Shown here in pieces: positions 48,001-60,021 of a stretch of DNA of 64,000 nt (its first letter is position 1; every line of letters starts with the position of its first letter). Both the position numbers and the translations under genes were made by a program. Source of the DNA: Certhia americana (Eukaryota; Chordata; Aves; Passeriformes; Certhiidae); contig CM031879.1 in assembly GCA_018697195.1 (NCBI GenBank), positions 36,567,408 to 36,631,407 of the forward strand. The letters run 5' to 3'. A model generated the notes under the pieces. The model was not told the DNA's origin. It did no database searches and worked only from the letters and a program-made list of their open reading frames with translations.

Positions 48001-49787
48001 AGTTTTTGAAAATCAGTATTTCAGTCTATAAGCTAATTGTGTCTCTCCCACCCCCTCCTCAGAAGACTGACAGAGTAGGAGATGAAGCATGGTTATTTTA
48101 GCCCCATTGTTCAGTCTGCCAGAGCTGTAAGCAACTAAACAATGACTGTGTACTTAAAAAAACATTACTTAAGTATAATGTGGGTATTTTGAGCTCTGTG
48201 ATAAAATAAGATGAGCCATATTTTAATGTGATTAATCATCTATATACCAGCAAACCTGGATGCCAGTTGAAGAACCTGTCACTCGTAAGAGTGAATGTTA
48301 AAAGGAGAAGAACACCATGGGTCCATCTGAACCTATCCTAAAATAATATGGCTTAAGGAGAAAAAGGAAATTAAATGCCAGGTATGATTATTTTGGAAGT
48401 CATGGAAGATTGTTTATGTGACCTTATAAGCCATTTAATAATCAGCTAGACTAGAGAACAGTAAATGTGTTTATTGATCCAATAGTAGTAATTTAGTTTC
48501 AACGCATCATGTTTAGTGCACCATGAATCAGACCCTAAAGTGGAAACTTTTCATATGGAACCATCTGTAATACTTGAGGAATACTTAATTTGGGTGTAGC
48601 CTTTCCAGTGTTATTTCTTAAAGGAATAGATAAGTTTAACGCTAGTATGTACATTTTTTGTTTTTCAGATGCAAGGGGGAGAATGGTTTTGGATGGCTGG
48701 TTCTTAATCAGATGCAAAATGTAGTTGGACTTTATTGCACCAGATAAGAAAAACAGCAAATATTGAAGATTTGTGAAGAGACAGTGCCAGGAACATTCAC
48801 ACTGACAAGTCTTGTCTTGTTTCTGGCCAGTCTGCAAATCTAACCTGACAAAGAAACACATAAACCACAAAGCTCCAAGGTCCAGAGCAATCTTGCCAGG
48901 AATGAAAAGCACAGAGAGAAAAAGAAACCAAGAAGAGAGAAAAAACTAGGCCCTGTTTAGGCATCTTAAAGGGATGGAGATTACACAGGTTTATGAAAAT
49001 ACAGAAATACACTGTTCTAAAAGAAAAAAAACTTCTCTACAGGTGTGCTTTTGTTCATAAATATTTTATTTTTCTCAAGAGGAATGTTGTTGGCAATGAT
49101 TTGAAAGCCATGCTCTTGAAAAAAGACTAGTTGAATCTTTGGCTCGCTCTTGCAGTGGTGGGAACACATAGGTCACTTTGCCTAGAATATTTCTGAATTC
49201 TAGGAAAGCTGTGAAATTTCCTACTAAAAATGAGTCCAAAACGGTTAAGTTGACATGAAAAAGAAACTCAAAACAACAAACTGAAACCACTCACAAATCA
49301 ATGGTTCGGGAAGCAACAGACAGTCTTACTGTTGTGGCAAGCCCTTGCAGTCCAAGGATCTTGGTCTAGTCTTTAAATGATTTTGGCCAGCTAGGTAAAG
49401 CTAAACTAAATTAATTATCTCAGGCCATAAGCTCTGGACTTTGGAAAAATTGGTCTCCCGGTAAGAAATTCAGACCTTAGTACATTTCAGTTATGTATAG
49501 AGCAGATGAAATCAGTTTCAGTATGTAGCTGGGGCTTCAAAGAGCTCTTCTCAAAAAATACTTCTAAACAAGATAATCCACCTGGCCTATGAAATGCAAC
49601 AGCATCTGTGATTTCTAATAATAATGCCTTTTTCTGTAGACCGTAACACATTGGTACTGACATGTAAGTATTGCTCAGCTAAGGTGTTTCAAAGCTTGAA
49701 GGAGAGGAAAATTTCCTCTTTCTCAGCACATCATGATTCTTTATTTCTGAGTGGCTAACTTCAGCAGGAGGAACGGGGAAAGGTCTG
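45019..49787 (+). other. Putative intron, noncoding
   Basis: About 4.8 kb with no supportable exon or named repeat. A 125-codon minus-strand frame at 48535-48912 shows no recognisable domain and lacks splice or promoter context. Confidence 0.4.
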
Positions 49788-49804
49788 AGCAGCAGCAGCA
49801 GCAG
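49788..49804 (+). repeat. (CAG)n trinucleotide repeat
   Basis: A short pure AGC/CAG run of about five units within GC-richer DNA. Eight bases later GGTCAC...GGTGACC can form a small hairpin. No coding context is visible. Confidence 0.85.
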
Positions 49805-50994
49805 AAGGGTCACTGAGCGGTGACCGTTCCAGTGTAGCCTTCCCCCCTGTGCGCTATTTTCTGTTTGAGTTCTCTGGCTGCTCTGTTCTTACTTTCTTAC
49901 TAATTGGCCACCCTTGCCCCTTCAGGTTCTCTCTTAATGATGACTCTTCCCACCATCTCTCATTGTCATTTGGAAGGCTGGTGCTAGCAGTTGGAGCACT
50001 TTATCCAAGTACTGGCTTCCATTTGTAGGAGAGGCTGTAACTCCAGGCAAGGAAAGAAGAGAGTGTAAGACCCCAGTACATCTGTCATCACACAACACTA
50101 CTGGCCATCTCCATGTGACCTAGACTCCAGCATATCTTCCAGCTCCTCAAGGTGTTTTGGAAGGCCCAGAGAGTGGCTCATGACGCTTGTGCACTCATGT
50201 GACTCATGTGACAAGCACTTAATTCATAAATACTTGCTAACAAAATATATTAATTTTTTTTTAGTCCCTGTATCTTTGATTATGGTCAATTTTTGCCATG
50301 GAATTTTGACTCCATAATTGGTAGGGTTTGCCAAGATCTGATTTCCTCAACCTGTCAATGGAGTACAGTGCATTTATGTCCTTTGATAAAGAAATTTTTA
50401 GCCTGACCATAATATAGTTCACTCAGGGAATGAATGCATCATTAACTAACCTCACTAACTGGGACATTTTAGGTTGACATCATGTATGATCAGTACACTG
50501 TACACAGTGGAAGGATTCTGCCTTTCTGAACTACTCAAGAAAAAAAAAAAAGTAGTAAAGTGACCTCATGTTATTTCTCTTGCATCTCATAATGAATTAC
50601 ATGGACTGACCATTGCTATGATTTACTGCATTTATAAGCCCGTTTGAAAGTTAACAACTCACAGTGACCTCTACAATTCCATTTCATTTCCTCAGTGCAG
50701 GTGTAAGAAGTCTTTAGAGATTAACCTATAGAGTTGGTTTGTTACGTAAATGGAACACAAACTGTTTTTTCCCCCAAACTAGCAGTTCATAGTGTTGAGG
50801 GAACATCCCCAAGGCAGTGTTTGTTGAAATTACTAATAAAATTACATCCTTTTATTTATTTATTTTTAAACAGGGGCAATATTTTTCAAACCTGAAGCAA
50901 ACAGGAGGGATAAAAAATATTTTTTAGTCTTTCTTGTCTTGTTGCCAGAAAGTTTTCATCTTCTTCTTGTGACAAAGGCTTCACATAAGCCAGT
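49805..50994 (+). other. Putative intron, noncoding
   Basis: No feature that I can support apart from simple runs (12 A near 50540, ATTT repeats near 50855). Confidence 0.45.
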
Positions 50995-51776
50995 AGAATC
51001 ATAGAATAGCTCAGTTGGAATGGACCCATCACAATCCTCAAATGCATCAAAGTGGTGTGTCCTGTCCCTCCACAGGACACACCAAGAATGACACCATCTA
51101 CCTAAAAAGCATTGTCCAAGTGCTTCTTGTACTCTTTCAGGCTTGGTGGTGTGACCACTTCCCTGGGAAGCCTGTTCCAGTGGTCAGCCACCCTCTGGGT
51201 GAAAAGCTTTTCCTGATATCCAACCTAAACCTCCCCTGACTTGGCTTCACACCATTCCCCTGAGTCCTACCACTGGTGATGAGAGAGAAGAGATCGCTAC
51301 CTTCCCCTCCTCCTCCTCCTCTTGCAGGGATGTTGAAGACCTGAATAAGGTCTTCCCTCACTCTCCTCCAGGCTCAAGAAACAAAGTGACCTCAGCTGCT
51401 CCTCATATGGCTTTCCCTTCAGACCCTTCATCAGCCTTGTGGCCCTCCTTTAGATGCTCTCTGATGTCTTTTTTGTAGTGTGATGTCCTGTCCCTAGCGC
51501 TTGAGGTGAGCTGCCCCAGCTCAGAGCAGAGCAGGACAATCCCCTCCCTTGCCCAGCTGGCCATGCTGTCCCTGATGCCCCCCAGGACAGGGTTGGCCCT
51601 CTTGGCTGCCAGGGCACTGCTGACTTGTGTTCAACTTGCCATGGACCAGGACTCCCTGGTCTCTTTCAGCAGTGCTTCTCCCCAGCCTCTTGTTCCTGGT
51701 CTGTGCACAGAACCAGGATTGCCCTCTCACCAGAGCAGAATCTGGCACGTGCTCTTGATTAACTTCATATGATTGG
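50995..51776 (-). mobile_element. CR1 LINE, 5'-truncated, antisense
   Basis: The left end 'gaatcatagaat' is the reverse complement of the CR1 3' octamer tail. Inward come blocks typical of avian CR1 read in reverse: 'cctgttccagtggtcagcca', 'gtgaaaagcttttcctgata', 'tccaacctaaacctcccctg', then 'ggttggccctcttggctgcc' and 'cttcatatgattgg', which belong to the end of the reverse-transcriptase ORF. So the element lies on the minus strand, keeps about 780 bp of the 3' end and is truncated at its 5' side near 51776, as most CR1 copies are. The frames inside (for example minus-strand 51137-51361 and plus-strand 51506-51772) are fragments of, or shadows on, this dead element. A (CCT)n run at about 51304-51322 interrupts it. 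Confidence 0.93.
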
Positions 51777-53710
51777 TAATAAAAGAAACTGATGTGGCTA
51801 AGGCCTCATTTAGCTGAAAAAACAAGAGTGTGAGGTCCAATTACTTACACAGAGCTGACATAATTTACACTAAGGCTGCGCTTGTGGAAAACTGTCAACA
51901 ACTGTGTATTCAAATACGCAGAGTAAATAACTGTTTGGGATTCTTTTTATTCTGCATTCATTGTGTTGTGCATGTGTCCCTTGGATTCTTCTACCATGGA
52001 ATATAAAGTGCTGGGGCACAAATATCAATCTGTCAGGAACAGATTCATTTAATCCAGACCTACCTCCCCTCACTGCAGCAGAGCCACAGTTTCATGTGTT
52101 CCCAGCTGACTGACAGAGCTTTTTCTAAGCCCAGAAGACCATTTTACAGCATGAGCATCTGTAAGCCGTGGCTTCTGGCATGTGTCAGTAGCAGACACGT
52201 CACACGATGCAGACATTCTACATACACTCAGACTGCTTCCTCCCCTGAGCAGGTGAGCCTTTTGGTGGAGTCTCAAGTCGTCAGGTAGGAAAGGGGAAGG
52301 TTCATGAAAAGATGTACATGTTTCTCCAGGAGCAATTTCTGCTAGGTAGAGTTAGAGCAATAAAAGCTATATTGTCTTTTTTTGTTTAATTATACCACTT
52401 TTGCCTCAAGTATTTTCATTGTCTTGTGACTCTTTAACTCCTAGCAGGCAGTCACAGTAACAAATAGCAGTTGTCAACCTGTTCATTTTCAAATACAGTC
52501 GAGTAAAATTTATAGGTCTGAATTAGGATGTCTTGGAAAGCTTTAAGCTTTTGACAGTTTAATGCTAAGAGAAGTAAGTAGGCATTCTCAGGAAACTTGA
52601 GGTATTTTCAGAAGATAGCAGTTCTGCTGTTTATTGATGGATTCACTAAAGCTATTTAGTAAAATGATCCTAAATTTTAAGTAACAACATGGGAAGGTGC
52701 ATGGGTGAGATCTGTATTTCTGATCTTTTACCATGTTCTTTCGTTTGGAAGAAACCCATGAACTTTTGGGGTTTTTTTACTGTATGAAAATGTGGAATAA
52801 GCAGGTGAACCCTAACAGTATGGGGTCTGTCTTTATTAGATCCCTAGGTTTTTTTTTTTTTCTTATCTCCCTGATTTTATTATACATTATCTGTCTCCTT
52901 TGATTGAGACTTACATGAATAGGGTTGGTTTTGTTATTTAAAAGCACTTAAAGGTCTTAAATTAAGTATGCACTAGAGGGAGACCATTTTATAAATGCTA
53001 AATTTATAAATGATCTTTTTTTCAGTTTGCAAAATAAAACCTGGAATGGTAAGAGCTTTGCATGAAAAAAGCCCCAAACAAAACAAACCACAGGTTTTTT
53101 TACTACGAGCTGGAAAGAGAACCATAAAAATTTCCTAGAGAAAACCCATTTTTTGTTTAACCAGGTAAAATTGAGTCTTTACCACTTTTGCAAAATAAAC
53201 ATCCTTATTGCTAATATATTATCTTACCTTTGGTTGTCAGTATCATCTGTGTTATGATCTTAAAACTTTGCCAAAGTTGACACACGCAACTCTTATTCAG
53301 ATGTTACATTCAGTATTTGTTCATGGGAAAACTGTAGGAGATTGAGCCCAGGCTTAAGGAGATAAACTCTTCCGTGGTCCTTATTTCCAAGATGGAACAG
53401 GCAAAGGCCTTGTGATTTGCAAATGAGAGATCTTCGTAATTTACACCAGTCTATTTCATGAAAATGTTGCAGGGTAGGAAATCCTGTGAACTTTGCTTGA
53501 AAATCTGGAATACTCCAGGTTGAGTCAGGGAACAGATACAAGATCCTCCTTCTAGTTCATATTGCTCTGTGAAAAGAACCAGGAGAAGTAACCAGGACAA
53601 AAAGGGCCACAGCTTCAGGATTGTCTCCAAGTGGTTGGCATGAGCTCTGTAAGAGTTGAAGGGCAAGGGAAGGCTGCCGTGCGTTCCTAACGCGCCCTGT
53701 TGTGTCTAGG
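51777..53710 (+). other. Putative intron end before the candidate exon
   Basis: AT-rich noncoding DNA. The last 60 bases become CpG-containing and include CCTAACG at about 53687, a good branch-point match, then a short pyrimidine-containing stretch ending in TGTGTCTAG at 53709. Confidence 0.45.
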
Positions 53711-53876
53711 TGCTGCAGCCCATATGGCCTTCTCTCCGGAGCAGTGGGAGAGCGTGGCTGCCATATGTTCTACTATACCTAGTCACTCGCAGGAAGTTAA
53801 GGACAATGTGGCAGCTCTAACTTATAATTTCCTTTTATTGGTGTGTGTCTCAGCTTTAATGTCCTCATTTGCATAA
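53710..53876 (+). CDS. Candidate coding exon with start codon, product unknown
   Basis: An acceptor-like TGTGTCTAG ends at 53709 with a branch-point-like CTAAC about 20 bases upstream. The segment that follows is GC-richer and carries several CpGs, unlike the surrounding DNA. An ATG at 53724 opens a 50-codon frame to TAA at 53874-53876, starting MAFSPEQWESVAAICSTIPS. The later part turns hydrophobic and AT-rich, which suggests intron read-through, so the true exon may end earlier; GAA|GTTAAG near 53798 and TTG|GTGTGT near 53840 are possible but mediocre donors. The start context is weak (C at -3, G at +4). Together with the untranslated first exon at 8914 it would make a gene with an intron of about 45 kb. 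I recognise no family from this N-terminus, and a chance frame is possible. Confidence 0.35.
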
Positions 53877-56800
53877 GTTTAAATAACTATGTAAATTATA
53901 GCTTTGAAACTGACATATGGTATTTTATGTGCACATCTATCCTCTGATGTATACTTAAGGAATACAACACTTTGACTAATAGAGCCCAAATGCTGCACTA
54001 GAGACATGTTGCTTGCTTCTAGTGTTCCTGTATATTATGCCTGAAAGAAAGAAAAAAACCTCATTTTATTCCAGGACAGTTACATTATGTAGGAGGCTGT
54101 TGAGTCTATCTGGAATTCAGAATGAGCACAGTATAACATAAGCAGTTATTCTCTTCAGAGACTAATGTTTTCCAGAAGTCAAATTATTTAGATTTTTCAA
54201 AGTCCAGATGAAACTAAAACTTCCAGTGCCTGAGCTTTTGAGGTTATTGATGTAAAATAAATATTGTGGTGCTGTTCACAAATACATTTTTATTTGTTCT
54301 CTTTTTCACACTTGTGATATTACAGTAGAAACCAATATTAAATTGTGCTATAATACTGGTTACGGTTTTCCTGTGCAAAGAGAAACTGTAGTAAGGTGAG
54401 TTTCACAATGTTTAGTTGATGTGACTGCCTTACTGCCTTTATTCTTTTTTAAAAGGCAGTTTACTATATTTATGATCCAGAGAACAGTTTATGCTGCATA
54501 ACATCATCCAATTACCTTTTTACTTGTGTGTGTTATACTCAACCAGTATCAAGATGGGAAGCAAGCACACACAACACTTACATTCTGATGCTATAGCATG
54601 TAATTCTTTTGCACATATTGTGCTATTATTTGCTTTGCTGTTTCATCTCCTAACAGTGCAAATGGTGAGTAACTTCTTATGCAGTCAGAGGAATGATGGA
54701 GGAAGCTTGTACAACTGACATAATTGCAGATGTCAGAGTTTGCAAAGTATTGGTCTGTGCTCCTACCACTGATCATGTGTAGGATCTGAGACAATGCAGA
54801 CTGCTTCCCTTTACTGTACTATCCAATCAATTTTAAAGCCACAAAAGATACTTGGTAGAACCCTGTAGAACATAATGAAACTAAACAGCGTGTGGAAATG
54901 TCCCTTGGCATCTTCACAGGTTTGGCATTTGGTATGCCAGGAAGCCTTGCAGTCTTTCACTGTTACTGCACAACAGTTCTGCTGGATCAGCTGAATACCA
55001 GTTCTTCACATGTCCTTTGCAGTGTGTACACGGACATGCCCCTTTATTCTTTGGCTACTTGGAGAACATGAGCTTGATATCTGTGTGTGAAATACTTGTA
55101 AGATGTCTGTAAAATATTCATGAAAGAAGAAGTGAAAGGTTGATTATGCTAGATCCCTCTGATACTATGATTTCACTGGAAGGCTTCTTCTCCCTTTCTC
55201 CCCACCTTCTCCCTGTTCTCCAGCAGACTTGCTGTGTATTTCTGAGATTCTCAGCTGCCCAGGAATTCTGCATTTTTGTAATTCTTGATTACATCCATCT
55301 TTCTGATCAATTTCCTCCTTGAAATCCTTCAGGAGATCAGTGCATATTGATATTTTCTCCTAAAACTTGTCCTTTTTCTTAATCAGTGTATTTCTTAACT
55401 GCAATAAAGATCCTTCTCTTCCTTCACAGGCATAAATGACTGTTTGTTAGACACATGTTGCTTTCTGTATTGATTAAATAGTTAACAATTCATCAACTTG
55501 ATGAGAGATAATAGTCTCCCCATATTGCTTCTTGGAGACTTAGGGGAGGATTCCAGACAATTCATTGCAAGCAATAGGAAATATTTCTGATCATGATCTC
55601 TTCTTGATCTTTCTTTCCTATTCCTAGTGCTTAAATTGAGATGGGAATGGAACTGCCTGGTTCAGCCTGCTTGACCAATAAGTTTACTTAGTGCGGTAAT
55701 AAATGTATGTAGTTTCTCATTGAGGGACGGAGTGACAATAATTCACTGCTTTGGACTAACCCTGCATTTACAATGACTGACACCCTTGATCTTTATTAAC
55801 AGGATTACATGGCACTGGGATAAAGACAAAGAAAGGAGCAAATCAAATATCTTATATTCTTTTTTATAGTAACTGTAATGTTTGTCATTAAGTGGGTGAC
55901 GAACTTGCTTAAAAGTCTAGAGTGGAACAAATATGTACTTGTCTATCAATGAAATGTTGCCCATGGCTGACATGCTCTTAAGTTCAATAACAATCTCAGA
56001 TATGCAACAACCAGTAAATGAAAGAAAGGCTGTAATAAACATTGCAGTTAGTCTGGTTGTAAGGTAAGAATTTTGTTTTGGGTAACTATGGTTACTTAAT
56101 TCAGTAAACATAGCTATATTTTCATTCACCTTCCTAAAATGGTTTAAGTATACTTCAAGTTTCCCTGAATATGGGTGGCAGTATAGTATTTATGTGCAAT
56201 ATTTAATCTGACCTGTATTTGTCATAGGAAGCTGCCCACTTTGTGTATTATACTGCAATTGTATTGTAAGAAGGGGCCTATTAAAAAAAGAAAAAGTATG
56301 GTTGATAAGTTTTACAGTAAGAGTACTGTAAACGTCAGCAAAACAATTTATGAGCATAAATATTGAGCACTAAAATACTGACATTTTCTTCAAATTCATA
56401 CTATTGTAGCTGACAAGAGAGATTGATCCAGCTTTGGTTTATTTTCCAAAGAATGTTGGAGGGGATTTTTTTGAAAGGTGGTGGCAGTCTAATACTTTTA
56501 GTTTATGAGGAACTGAAGTGTCATAGCTGATCTGTGAACTTATACCCAGAAATAAAAAAAGCTAGAATTCTTCTTCATAGAGACCCTTTTGTGAATCGTG
56601 TTTTAAGTAAGCATACATATTTAATTATTTAAAATCCAGATTATAACAACAGTGTCAAGTCAATAATAAATGACTGTTGTTCTGCTGTATCTTTAGGTAT
56701 TGTTACATGATTCATCATATATATTCAACATGTATATAACTTTCCAATGTTATATGATAAAACACTTGATGTTTTGGTTTTTTTCTTAATCAAGTTTTAT

Positions 56801-57436
56801 GATCTGTTAGTTTAGCAGGCTGATACTGAATTGAGTTACAGTCCCAGCTCTACCAGTGGCAGGTGCTGACCCTGACCAAATTAATTAGCATCTCCATCTG
56901 AGCTGTTGAGGGAGTGGTGCTGCTCTCCCTGGTAAAATGCTTTGGGATTGACTGATCAGTGGCACTGATCAATGGCTCTGGAGGGTGAATTGCTGCTGGT
57001 TAGGAGTCAACACGTGTTCCTACCTCTTAAGATTAGTAGGTAGTGTGGCAAATGGCATACCTCAAAAATGCATCTGTTTGGTTTTTCCTTCTATTTTGAC
57101 TCTAACTTCATTAAGGTAAAATGTTAGAGAGTCAGTGATATAGCACTGCTATTAAGATAGACAAAGTCTGGTAGGTTAAGCCTGCGCTCATCTAAACTGT
57201 GATCAAAGTGATTCATCATTCTGTTACACATCATCTGGATGGTTTCCTTTCTTGCCCACCATCATTAAATGAGTTTTTATTTTGCATTAGAAGGAGGGAG
57301 AGAGCAAAAATACTCAGGTTAGCTTTCATTCATATTAATAAAGAAATTTCTTCCATGAAAACTGAAGTGATTGCTAGCCAGTTAGATAAGGGAACACAGA
57401 GAAGTTTCCTCACCTTACCTTGATGGGCAAAGTCTG
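53877..57436 (+). other. Noncoding DNA, probably intronic
   Basis: No supportable exon. Frames are at most 75 codons and without motifs. At about 56949-56976 TGATCAGTG/CACTGATCA forms a small inverted repeat. Confidence 0.4.
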
Positions 57437-57483
57437 TTATATTACCTGTGGGCAGGAATGCCAGCTGCACACAGGTAATATAA
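57437..57483. repeat. Perfect 14-bp stem hairpin
   Basis: TTATATTACCTGTG (57437-57450) and CACAGGTAATATAA (57470-57483) are exact reverse complements separated by a 19-nt loop. As RNA it would fold into a clean stem-loop. The shape also fits a tiny remnant with terminal inverted repeats. No target-site duplication is evident. Confidence 0.9.
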
Positions 57484-58739
57484 TGGATGCATAAGTAGTT
57501 CAGAAATCTGGATTCATGCACTCCTCCACATCCCTGACCTACTTAAAGCAACTTCACTGGAATGTAGCTGGGTTGTTGATGAGCAGATGCTTTTTCATCC
57601 TTTTGATGCAGTGAACATCAACATTGGGTCCTTGCATGGTAGATAATGTACCTGGGCGGATTTTACCTAGGTTGTAGCTACTACATTGCAGTGTAACCTG
57701 TTCTTTATTAATTCCACTATTTTTTACTGTTACCTTTAAAATGAACAGAACACTTTGATTAGGCACAAGCTTGATTAGCTCTGCCCATTATGAAGCAATC
57801 AAATGCTTTTAATTACTTCCATGACTATGTTTGTTTGATAATATTCTTTCAGTCTGAGGCTTTAATTGCTTCTAATTTTTCTGGAATTATCAGTTGAATG
57901 AATCTCTTTACCTACCAGTCTCACTGTGCTTTTATATGAATTTCTGAAGTGTGACTGTGCTAAGACTTGTATGTATAAGTCAGTATTCTTTTAATAGCAC
58001 CAGGCTCTCCTATTATATTTCCTTGACAAGAGTTATGGAAGTATGCCCTGTAAAACCACCTGTGAGACTGCAGTGACCGTCTTCGTATTAACTGTTCATT
58101 GAAGGTCTCTCATCTAGCATATGCTGCTGGAAAAGCTCTAGCTCATGTTTTCCTTTCCGTCCTCCAGGGAAAAACTCCCTTATGGAGGAACCTTCCTTTC
58201 TACTTTGGAAGCTAATGACTTGCTTGTAAACATCATAGTCCTTACCAGTATCACTAAGAAGGAAAAGCCCTGGAATTTATCCTGGTGGAAGACTGTGACC
58301 TTAGCTTCCTATAATTGCTGCCTTGGAGTCAACCCAAAAGGTGCCACAAGGAAATGAAAACCTACAGAAACTAACTGGTTTGATTGTCACTGTTTTTTTT
58401 ACAGTGCTCAGTAAAGATGTCAGATCTCTGTTTTAAAGGTACTGAGAAAACAAACTCACCCATCTGAGAGCTGAGAAAACAGATACAGCTTCTCTGGTCT
58501 TTTGAGTAGTTTTTCAAGGAGACAGGTGTGTAATGATGCAAAATTGTTTCAAGTCCTGAAGTTAGATGCCTTAGGGAAATTTGATCACTTTTTGTCAGAG
58601 CTAGTTGCAGCATGAATGCTCAGCCAGTATTGAATATAAAAGCTTTCCTAAAAGTTTTTTAGGAGAAATGCACTGAAAGTATTACCAAAATTAAGACAAT
58701 TTAAAGAAGCTCTAAAATTACTTCCATCCCTTTAAGTTT
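57484..58739 (+). other. Noncoding DNA
   Basis: No supportable gene. The stretch around 57765-57905 is rich in TAATT and ATTA cores and looks like possible conserved noncoding DNA, but this is an impression only. Confidence 0.4.
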
Positions 58740-59690
58740 CAACTGGTCTCTTTCCACCAATTCCAATAAGGAATGGATACAACTAGATATAAGTGAAAAA
58801 ATAGCAGTTTACTAAGGAGTGAAACATCTATAGGAAAAAAAAACCCAAATAGGAAGTAATCCCTAGATACAAAGTTGCTAAATTTCACAACCCCAGTGGG
58901 AACAAAGGGTCCCCTAAATTGTCAGGGTACTGCCCTCCTCCATTGCACTGCCTGCCACACACACCTTTGTTAGGAGACAAAGGGAAAATGGTGGCTGACC
59001 CTACCCACAAAATGGTGCCCTCCAGGTGATGGCGAGACTTGAAAGATAAAGGGAAGATAGTGTCAGCTCTCTTCCGTAAAATGGTGTTTCCCAGCTGACC
59101 ACGTGGTCTGGGAAACAAATGGAAAAAAAGATGGCAGACAAAAAGAACCCTTGTGGGAAGGCAAGAGCTTATGGAGCAGTTCTAGTTGCAGATGAAGACT
59201 TGCCCCAGTGCATGTGGCATCAGCGCTGCTGGCCGCAGCTGCCTGCAGGATGCCACCAGTGTTGGTGTTAATGTCATCCTAGCTGCAGGTGTATGTGGCA
59301 AACAGGTTTGTTGGCACCCATATGGGTTCGTCCACTCCCAGAGACCGGCTCAAGCTTTGCCGCTGGTGGGATTTGCAAAGGTCTTTCTGAAAAGAGCTTC
59401 TAGTTGTGAAATGCAGCTTTTCTGAGTGGCTGCAGTTGCAAGCCCTGAAACACACCCAAGGCAGAGCTTGCACCTTCAGCAAGCACTTCCAGGCGCAAGA
59501 GCAGGTTGGCTTGGGAGCTCCAATCTTCTCAAGTGACTGGCGCCTCCTGGCTGCAACACAATTCCAGTTCTGGCTGTGCTGGGTCCTAAAGAAACAGTGA
59601 CCATTTTGGGGCACAGTTGGCTATGGAATGCAATAATGTTTTGGGTTACCCAGGACAAGTGTATGTTAATATTTTTCAGGTTGTATTGGT
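58740..59690 (-). mobile_element. Unclassified GC-rich repeat-like element, possibly an LTR
   Basis: A 0.9-kb block is clearly GC-richer than its surroundings. At 58975-59112 two units of about 69 bp are similar in order: a 'gacaaaggga' or 'gataaaggga' start, then 'aaaatggtg', 'ccag' and 'tgatgg' or 'tgacca'; a partial third unit follows at 59113-59140. Frames of 111 and 79 codons (59279-59614 minus, 59186-59425 plus) overlap each other and carry no recognisable domain. Internal tandem units plus GC bias recall solo LTRs of avian retroviral elements, with an A-rich poorly defined left part. Neither TG...CA ends nor a target duplication could be located, so boundaries, strand and class are guesses. 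Confidence 0.35.
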
Positions 59691-59979
59691 TTTTCGCATA
59701 ACAGGCTAGTTTGCTAGGGCTAGACTAGTTTTTTAACACAGGTATGCTCTACTCTGTGCATACACATGCATTCATATGCTTCCCCTTTCCCTTGCACCTT
59801 AAATAGCTGGGCATGAGCTGGATCAAACTGTTGATGTTCGCCTTTCTGAGACTAGGTTTGAGGTCTGCTATATCCATGGTAGGTATTTGAGTATCATCAG
59901 TCAGATGCAGCCATATTCTCCACCTCACAGTAACAGTGGAGAAGTATTCCCATTCCCTTTGGTTTCCCTGATATGGGAA
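59691..59979 (+). other. Noncoding DNA
   Basis: Nothing that I can support. Confidence 0.4.
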
Positions 59980-60021
59980 TGATACTTATAGCATGTTTTA
60001 TGATACTTATAGCATGTTTTA
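59980..60021 (+). repeat. Perfect 21-bp tandem duplication
   Basis: The 21-base unit TGATACTTATAGCATGTTTT plus A occupies 59980-60000 and is repeated without any change at 60001-60021. Identity of both copies implies a recent slippage or repair event. Confidence 0.97.

Noticed and set aside
48535..48912. 125-codon minus-strand frame
   Set aside because: No domain, no splice or promoter context, and antisense to the inferred gene; within chance expectation for 64 kb of six-frame sequence.
51137..51772. Frames of 74-88 codons on both strands
   Set aside because: They lie inside the CR1 LINE relic and are broken pieces or shadows of it, not host genes.
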